A stretch of 64,000 bases of DNA from Pseudomonas sp. MTM4. GTDB taxonomy: Bacteria > Pseudomonadota > Gammaproteobacteria > Pseudomonadales > Pseudomonadaceae. Numbering within the stretch: position 1 is the stretch's first letter; each line of letters begins with the position of its first letter. Location: NCBI RefSeq assembly GCF_019355055.1, contig NZ_CP048411.1, positions 310,001-374,000 of the forward strand, in the 5' to 3' direction. Under the pieces are notes generated by a model. That model was given only the letters and a program-made list of their open reading frames with translations. It was not told the origin of the DNA and did not search any database. A program made the translations under genes and the position numbers. Shown here one piece after another: positions 56,410-64,000 of the stretch.

Positions 56410-59400
56410 AAAGCATCAAGCTGGCCGGCTTCAAATCCTTCGTTGATCCCACCACCGTGAGCTTCCCCAGCAACATGGCGGCCGTGGTCGGGCCGAACGG
56501 CTGCGGCAAATCCAACATCATCGACGCCGTGCGCTGGGTGATGGGCGAAAGTTCGGCGAAAAATCTGCGTGGCGAGTCGATGACCGATGTCATCTTCAAC
56601 GGCTCCAATACGCGCAAACCGGTGACCCAGGCCAGCATCGAGCTGATCTTCGATAACTCCGACGGCACGCTGACCGGCGAATACGCAGCCTTCGCCGAAA
56701 TCTCCATCCGCCGCCGCGTGACTCGCGATGCGCAGAACACCTACTTCCTCAATGGCGTGAAATGCCGCCGCCGCGATATTACTGACATCTTTCTGGGCAC
56801 CGGCCTGGGCCCTCGCAGCTACTCGATCATCGAGCAGGGCATGATCTCCAAGCTGATCGAGGCCAAGCCTGAGGATCTGCGTAACTTCATCGAAGAGGCG
56901 GCGGGCATCTCCAAGTACAAGGAGCGCCGCCGTGAAACCGAGAACCGCATTCGCCGCACCCATGAAAACCTTGCGCGCCTGACCGATCTGCGCGAAGAGC
57001 TCGAGCGCCAGCTGGAGCGCTTGCACCGCCAGGCGCAGTCCGCTGAGAAATATCAGGAATACAAGGCCGAAGAGCGTCAGCTCAAGGCGCAATTGTCGGC
57101 GTTGCGTTGGCAGGTGTTGAACGAACAGGTCGGCCAGCGCGAGCAAGTGATCGGCGATCAGGAGGTCGGTTTCGAGGCGTTAGTCGCCGAACAGCGCAAC
57201 GCGGACGCCGGTATCGAGCGGCTGCGTGACGGTCATCACGAGCTGTCCGAGCGATTCAACCTGGTCCAAGGGCGCTTCTATTCGGTCGGCGGCGATATCG
57301 CACGGGTCGAGCAGAGCATCCAGCACGGCCAGCAGCGTTTGCGGCAGCTGCAGGATGATCTTCGCGAGGCCGAGCAAGCACGATTGGAGACCGAATCACA
57401 TCTGGGTCACGACCGCACCTTGCTCGCCACCCTCGGCGAAGAGCTGGCAATGCTCGAGCCCGAGCAAGACATCGCCGGCGCGGCAGCCGAGGAAACCGCG
57501 GCGCAACTCGAAGAGGCCGAAACTGCCATGCAGGCATGGCAGGAGCAATGGGAGCGCTTCAACCAGCAAAGTGCCGAGCCACGCCGTGCGGCCGAGGTGC
57601 AGCAGTCGCGTATCCAGCAGCTCGAACAATCACTGGAGCGTCTGAGCGAGCGCCAGCGTCGCTTGGAAGACGAGCGCACCTCGCTCGCGGGCGACCCTGA
57701 GGATGCCGCGGTAGCGGAGCTGAGCGAACAGCTGTCCGTCGGTGAGTTGAGCTTGGAAGAGCTAATTGCCGCGCAAGAGCAGACCGATCAGCAGCTCGAA
57801 CGCATACGCGAGCAGCTGCAACAGGCCGGTCAGGCCGAGCAGCAGGCGCAGGGTGAACTGCAGCGGCTCAGCGGCCGCATCGCTTCGCTGGAAGCACTGC
57901 AGCAGGCCGCGATGGATCCAGGCAAAGGCGTTTCCGAATGGTTGCGTGAGCAGGGGCTCGATGAGCGTCCACGCCTCGCCGAAGGGCTGCGCGTCGAGCC
58001 GGGCTGGGAGCTGGCGGTCGAAACCGTGCTGGGTGCGGATTTACAGGCGGTCTTACTGGACCAATTCGACGGCCTCGATATGAGCGGCTTCGAGCAGGGC
58101 GAACTACGGCTTGTCAGCCCGGCGCAGGGCGGCGGTGGCATGGCCAATAGCTTGCTGGATAAGGTCGAGTCAGCTGCCGATTTGTCGCCGTGGCTGGGGC
58201 GGGTGCGTCCGGTGGATGATCTTGATCAGGCGCTGGCTGCACGTGGTTCGCTCGGCGAGGGCGAAAGCCTGATCAGCCGTGACGGCTACTGGGTTGGTCG
58301 ACATTTTTTGCGCGTGCGGCGTGCCGGAGAGGCCGAGTCCGGACTGCTGGCGCGCGGTCAGGAACTGGAGCGGCTGCAGGCTGAGCGCGATGAGCGCGAA
58401 CAAAGTCTGGAACTGCAGGGCGAGCGGCTCGGCCAGCTTCGCGAAACACAACGTGAATCGGAAGATCGGCGCGAACAGCAGCGTCGTCAGCATCAAGACC
58501 TGTCCCGTCAGCAGGCCGAGTTGAATGCACGATTATCCGCCAGCCAGGCCAGGCTGGAGCAGCTCAGCTTGCGCCGTGTTCGACTAGATGAAGAGCTTTC
58601 CGAACTGTCCGAACAGCGTGAGCTTGAAACCGAACAGCTCGGCGAGGCTCGTTTGCATCTGCAGGATGCGCTCGACGCGATGGCAGCGGATACCGAACAA
58701 CGCGAAACATTGCTGGCGAGCCGCGATGCCATCCGCGAGTCTCTCGATCGGGTTCGCCAGGAGGCCCGCCAGCACAAGGATCACGCGCACCAGCTGGCTG
58801 TGCGAGTCGGCTCGCTGAAAGCACAGCATGATTCGACTCGCCAGGCATTGGAGCGCCTAGAACAACAATTCGAACGAGCAATGGAGCGTCGCGAGCAGCT
58901 CAGTCTGAATCTGGAAGAGGGTGAAGCCCCGCTCGATGAATTGCGAATGAAGCTCGAGGAGCTGCTTGAGCGACGCATGGGTGTCGAGGAGGAGCTCAAG
59001 ATGGCGCGCCTGGCACTCGAAGACGCCGACCGTGAACTGCGCGATGTCGAGAAACGCCGTACCCAGGCTGAACAGCAGGCGCAACTATTACGCGGCCAGC
59101 TCGAACAGCAGCGCATGGAGTGGCAAGCGCTCAGCGTTCGGCGCAAGGCGTTGCAGGATCAGCTGCACGAAGATGGCTTCGATCTGCATGGCGTGCTGGC
59201 GACGCTGCCTGCTGGCGCAGCGGAGGCGGAGTGGGAGGCTGAACTCGAGCGCCTTGCTGCGCGTATTCAGCGCCTCGGTCCGATCAACCTCGCGGCGATC
59301 GACGAATACCATCAGCAATCGGAACGAAAGCGCTATCTCGATGCGCAGAACGACGACCTCACCGAGGCGCTGGATACGCTGGAGAATGTCATCCGCAAGA

Positions 59401-59888
59401 TTGACAAGGAAACCCGCAATCGCTTCAAGGATACCTTCGACCAGATCAATGGCGGGCTGCAGGCGCTTTTTCCCAAGGTTTTCGGTGGCGGCAGCGCTTA
59501 TCTGGAACTTACCGGGGAAGATTTACTCGATACCGGGGTGGCGATCATGGCGCGTCCGCCGGGCAAGAAGAACAGCACCATCCACCTGTTGTCAGGCGGC
59601 GAAAAAGCACTGACCGCTCTGGCGCTCGTGTTTGCGATCTTCCAGCTCAACCCGGCACCGTTCTGCATGCTCGATGAAGTGGATGCACCCCTGGACGACG
59701 CCAACGTCGGCCGCTACGCGCGACTGGTCAAGGAAATGTCCGAAAAGGTGCAGTTCATCTACATCACGCACAACAAGATCGCGATGGAGATGGCTGATCA
59801 GCTGATGGGCGTGACCATGCATGAACCGGGTTGTTCAAGATTGGTGGCCGTCGATGTGGAACAGGCGGTAGCACTCGTGGAGGCTTGA
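56400..59888 (+). CDS. smc: Chromosome segregation protein SMC
   Basis: 1162 residues. DNA-organising ATPase of the Smc-ScpAB complex. N-terminal ATPase half with GPNGCGKSNIIDAVRWVMGE (Walker A near residue 32). Long antiparallel coiled coils, very rich in Gln/Glu/Arg/Leu, run on both sides of the hinge domain near residues 505–640. The C-terminal half has the signature LSGGEKALTALAL and Walker B FCMLDEVDAPLDD. The length and hinge place it with SMC rather than MukB. GGATAGGCCCGC precedes the ATG. Terminated by a small hairpin with a T-tract. Confidence 0.97.
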   Translation: MRLKSIKLAGFKSFVDPTTVSFPSNMAAVVGPNGCGKSNIIDAVRWVMGESSAKNLRGESMTDVIFNGSNTRKPVTQASIELIFDNSDGTLTGEYAAFAEISIRRRVTRDAQNTYFLNGVKCRRRDITDIFLGTGLGPRSYSIIEQGMISKLIEAKPEDLRNFIEEAAGISKYKERRRETENRIRRTHENLARLTDLREELERQLERLHRQAQSAEKYQEYKAEERQLKAQLSALRWQVLNEQVGQREQVIGDQEVGFEALVAEQRNADAGIERLRDGHHELSERFNLVQGRFYSVGGDIARVEQSIQHGQQRLRQLQDDLREAEQARLETESHLGHDRTLLATLGEELAMLEPEQDIAGAAAEETAAQLEEAETAMQAWQEQWERFNQQSAEPRRAAEVQQSRIQQLEQSLERLSERQRRLEDERTSLAGDPEDAAVAELSEQLSVGELSLEELIAAQEQTDQQLERIREQLQQAGQAEQQAQGELQRLSGRIASLEALQQAAMDPGKGVSEWLREQGLDERPRLAEGLRVEPGWELAVETVLGADLQAVLLDQFDGLDMSGFEQGELRLVSPAQGGGGMANSLLDKVESAADLSPWLGRVRPVDDLDQALAARGSLGEGESLISRDGYWVGRHFLRVRRAGEAESGLLARGQELERLQAERDEREQSLELQGERLGQLRETQRESEDRREQQRRQHQDLSRQQAELNARLSASQARLEQLSLRRVRLDEELSELSEQRELETEQLGEARLHLQDALDAMAADTEQRETLLASRDAIRESLDRVRQEARQHKDHAHQLAVRVGSLKAQHDSTRQALERLEQQFERAMERREQLSLNLEEGEAPLDELRMKLEELLERRMGVEEELKMARLALEDADRELRDVEKRRTQAEQQAQLLRGQLEQQRMEWQALSVRRKALQDQLHEDGFDLHGVLATLPAGAAEAEWEAELERLAARIQRLGPINLAAIDEYHQQSERKRYLDAQNDDLTEALDTLENVIRKIDKETRNRFKDTFDQINGGLQALFPKVFGGGSAYLELTGEDLLDTGVAIMARPPGKKNSTIHLLSGGEKALTALALVFAIFQLNPAPFCMLDEVDAPLDDANVGRYARLVKEMSEKVQFIYITHNKIAMEMADQLMGVTMHEPGCSRLVAVDVEQAVALVEA

Positions 59889-59889
59889 G

Positions 59890-59911
59890 ACCCGCTAGTT
59901 CGGGTGTTTTT
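59890..59911 (+). terminator. Intrinsic terminator after smc
   Basis: Short 5-bp stem ACCCG / CGGGT with a 6-nt loop, directly after the smc stop, followed by GTTTTT. Implies that zipA, 179 nt downstream, has its own promoter. Confidence 0.65.
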
Positions 59912-60067
59912 GAGGGAAACGGAGACTAACAAAAGAGCCGCGTCGGGCGGTGCACATCTACCGTTCGTCGTGCTAGTTTAGAGCGCAATTTTTGCGATGC
60001 GCAGATGAGCCTGTTCAGCGGCTGTGAATCTGCGTCTTTATCATCGATTTCAGGGGTTTAAGCATTA

Positions 60068-60886
60068 ATGGATATCGGTCTGCGCGAGTGGCTGATCCTC
60101 ATCGGCATCATTGTTATCGCCGGCATTCTTTTCGATGGCTGGCGCCGGATGCGCGGCAGCAAAGGCAAGTTGAAATTCAAGCTAGATCGCAATATCGCCA
60201 ACAGTTTCCCTGACGAAGGCGACTCCAATGAGTTGTTAGGACCGCCGCGAGTCGTTAGCCGCAACAACGAGCCATCGCTGGACGAAACGGATCTCCCGTC
60301 AATGAGCGCGCGCGAGACAGTCAAACGTCGCACCAACGAACCTCAGCAGGGCGATCTACACTTCACCAGCGATGAGCCGGTCCCGACATTGCTCGAGCCT
60401 GTGGCAGGCGATGACGGTGAGGCGAGCGAGTCCGAGCATGAACTGCCTCCGGTCGAGGAAGTGCTCGTCATCAACGTGATTTCCCGCGACCCGCACGGCT
60501 TCCGTGGCCCGGCGCTGCTGCAGAACATTCTGGAAAGCGGCCTGCGTTTCGGCGAAATGGACATATTCCATCGCCACGAAAGCATGGCAGGCAATGGCGA
60601 GGTGCTGTTTTCCATGGCCAACGCCGTCAAGCCCGGCACATTCGATCTGGATGATATCGACCATTTCACCACGCCGGCCGTGAGCTTCTTCCTCGGCCTG
60701 CCCGGCCCGCGTCATCCCAAGCAAGCCTTCGACGTGATGGTCGCCGCCGCACGCAAGCTGTCCTCGGAATTGAACGGCGAGTTGAAAGACGATCAGCGCA
60801 GCGTATTGACCGCGCAGACCATCGAGCACTACCGCCAGCGCATCGTCGAATACGAGCGCCGGCAGATGACCGTCAAGCAACGCTGA
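60068..60886 (+). CDS. zipA: Cell division protein ZipA
   Basis: 272 residues. Anchors FtsZ polymers to the inner membrane at mid-cell. N-terminal helix [21 protein letters not shown] followed by the basic [17 protein letters not shown], a variable acidic/Pro linker (residues ~45–130), and the C-terminal FtsZ-binding domain beginning [21 protein letters not shown]. Order smc-zipA-ligA is conserved in Pseudomonas. AGGGGTTTAAG lies before the ATG. Confidence 0.96.
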   Translation: MDIGLREWLILIGIIVIAGILFDGWRRMRGSKGKLKFKLDRNIANSFPDEGDSNELLGPPRVVSRNNEPSLDETDLPSMSARETVKRRTNEPQQGDLHFTSDEPVPTLLEPVAGDDGEASESEHELPPVEEVLVINVISRDPHGFRGPALLQNILESGLRFGEMDIFHRHESMAGNGEVLFSMANAVKPGTFDLDDIDHFTTPAVSFFLGLPGPRHPKQAFDVMVAAARKLSSELNGELKDDQRSVLTAQTIEHYRQRIVEYERRQMTVKQR

Positions 60887-60891
60887 CTGGC

Positions 60892-61054
60892 GTAGGGTGG
60901 GCCGGGCGGCGCTCCGCTTCAGCCCGTAGGGTGGGCTTCAGCCCACCAAGAAGGAGCCCACCGTGGTCTGTGGTGGGCTGAAGCCCAACCTACTCAAAAC
61001 CGCTCCGCTCTTGTAGGAGGCGCGCCCTCGCGGCGAAGTAGGCCGCAGGCCTAC
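60892..61054. repeat. Cluster of REP-like palindromes between zipA and ligA
   Basis: Three GTAGGGTGGGC-type units (60892–60925, 60926–60947 in direct succession, and 60971–60993 in inverse orientation: TGGTGGGCTGAAGCCCAACC). These are followed by a second element type, TGTAGGAGGCGCGCCCTCGC (61012–61036), and by the palindrome GTAGGCC-GCA-GGCCTAC (61038–61054). They fill most of the 303-nt gap. The same two element types recur at 56132–56224 and 63703–63780. Confidence 0.8.
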
Positions 61055-61159
61055 CAGCCCCTCCGAAAGACCGAACCCCCGCGCACCCCAGCCACCATTT
61101 TCTGAATCAGCTAAAATCCCGCGCCTTATATCAACCAAAGGCGCGCTGAGACTGTCTGA

Positions 61160-63556
<2,397 letters not shown>

Positions 63557-63702
63557 CCTACAACGCCGGTTCCTGGCGAACTGCGCATCCGCGTTGGGCG
63601 GGTACAATCCGCCAACAAGCAGGCATCCGGATCCGGCGACCGCTTGTGCCCGCTAGGGCTCGCCCCGCGACGAACAGCAGGTAGTGAACAACAAGTAAAA
63701 GC

Positions 63703-63780
63703 TTCGCGCCGAGGGCGGCCCTCCTACAAAAGCAGCGGCTTTACTCCAGTCCTGTGGGAGGCGCGCCCTCGCGGCGAAAA
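63703..63780. repeat. Inverted pair of REP-like elements
   Basis: TTCGCGCCGAGGGCGGCCCT...CCTACA (63703–63728) and TGTGGGAGGCGCGCCCTCGC...GCGAAAA (63753–63780) are reverse-complement relatives 24 nt apart, a BIME-like arrangement. The same element occurs once at 61012–61036. The sequence resembles the TGTAGGAGC-GGC-type REPs found throughout Pseudomonas intergenic regions. Confidence 0.8.
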
Positions 63781-63971
63781 GGGTTTCCAGCCCACTCTAA
63801 AACCAAACACTCCCGCACGCGCCTGCCGTCCACCTCGCTACCTTCTATTCATCCATTAAAGATTTCCACCACCCGTCCGACAACCTTCGCAGGCGGGCTC
63901 GCTTGTTTGCGGATTCGCCGGTGTCGTACAGGTTGTTCTCGGGGCTTGCAAAAATATTTTCAACCGCCTCC

Positions 63972-63998
63972 TAAAGCTCACCGAAACGACGCCGATAA
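63972..63998 (+). promoter_or_regulatory. Sigma-28 (FliA) promoter reading out of the window
   Basis: TAAAGCTC-N11-GCCGATAA. The −35 element TAAAG and the −10 element GCCGATAA agree with the FliA consensus TAAAGTTT-N11-GCCGATAA, at the exact 11-nt spacing. The gene it serves begins beyond 64000 and should be a late flagellar or chemotaxis gene, for example a methyl-accepting chemotaxis protein. Confidence 0.85.
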
Positions 63999-64000
63999 GC

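Larger units (their letters stand above)
63557..64000. other. Intergenic region after ligA
   Basis: 444 nt with no gene I can support. It holds a pair of REP-like elements in the middle (63703–63780), an AT-richer stretch at 63945–63975, and a sigma-28-type promoter at the right end. A tandem GGCGGGTACAATCCGCC-like palindrome at 63598–63614 follows ligA and might aid termination. Confidence 0.6.

Noticed and set aside
56127..57146. A 339-codon minus-strand frame over the start of smc, and many smaller frames inside smc
   Set aside because: All are antisense or out of frame within a strongly conserved SMC coding sequence.
63644..63859. A 71-codon plus-strand frame after ligA
   Set aside because: It is built mostly from the two REP-like elements, with no ribosome-binding site and no recognisable protein features.

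Overview
The window is 64 kb of a GC-rich gammaproteobacterial chromosome. Gene content and order point to the Pseudomonas stutzeri group (Stutzerimonas). The folE–smrA–isochorismatase–prmB–hydrolase–aroC–MFS–mtnB–mtnD–mtnC–alkA–speE–rraB run and the apt–anr–hemN–ccoSIHG–ccoPQON–aer–acnA–rlmM–tusA run are both collinear with blocks I know from P. aeruginosa. Two adjacent cbb3 oxidase operons, one of them without ccoQ, fit the stutzeri group in particular. Almost everything is core chromosome. I see no prophage, integrase, insertion sequence, CRISPR array, rRNA or tRNA.

Layout. 0–14.2 kb: the end of a PLP-dependent aminotransferase-like gene, a GST, folate/queuosine entry (folE), an Smr nuclease, prmB, aroC, a methionine-salvage set (MFS-mtnB-mtnD-mtnC), two tandem PLDc_N membrane peptides, alkA, speE and an RraB-like gene. 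14.2–18.7 kb: divergent LysR/TSUP pair, a MATE pump and pdxB. 18.8–21.9 kb: dnaX-ybaB-recR, with a perfect 12-copy heptanucleotide array directly in front of recR. 22.1–26.1 kb: a NitT/TauT-type ABC cassette with an extra secreted binding-protein-like gene, then a SCO1 copper chaperone.

26.1–47.3 kb is the low-oxygen respiration block: apt, anr (the oxygen-sensing Fe-S regulator), hemN (anaerobic haem synthesis), nadE, a TauE/DsbD-like membrane protein, ccoS-ccoI-ccoH-ccoG (cbb3 assembly and copper delivery), ccoN1O1Q1P1, ccoN2O2P2, a hydrolase, an Aer-type aerotaxis receptor and acnA. Good Anr boxes lie upstream of hemN and of ccoN2 (the latter inside the neighbouring hydrolase gene); I found none for the ccoN1 operon. 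47.6–49 kb: rlmM and tusA. 49–53.9 kb: a second kind of terminal oxidase, caa3-like, with a fused subunit I/III that lacks the usual K-channel lysine, plus DUF2231 and CopD-like membrane proteins. 54–64 kb: a potassium channel gene broken by two compensating frameshifts, moaA, smc, zipA, ligA, several REP-like palindromes, and at the right edge a near-perfect sigma-28 (FliA) promoter reading out of the window.

The most notable unexplained structures are a family of intergenic elements built on a 7-nt period (1271–1358, 7893–7981, 21180–21320). Two of them end right at a start codon that has no good Shine-Dalgarno sequence (MFS gene and recR). All functional calls come from reading motifs and gene order by eye; no database search or folding calculation was run.
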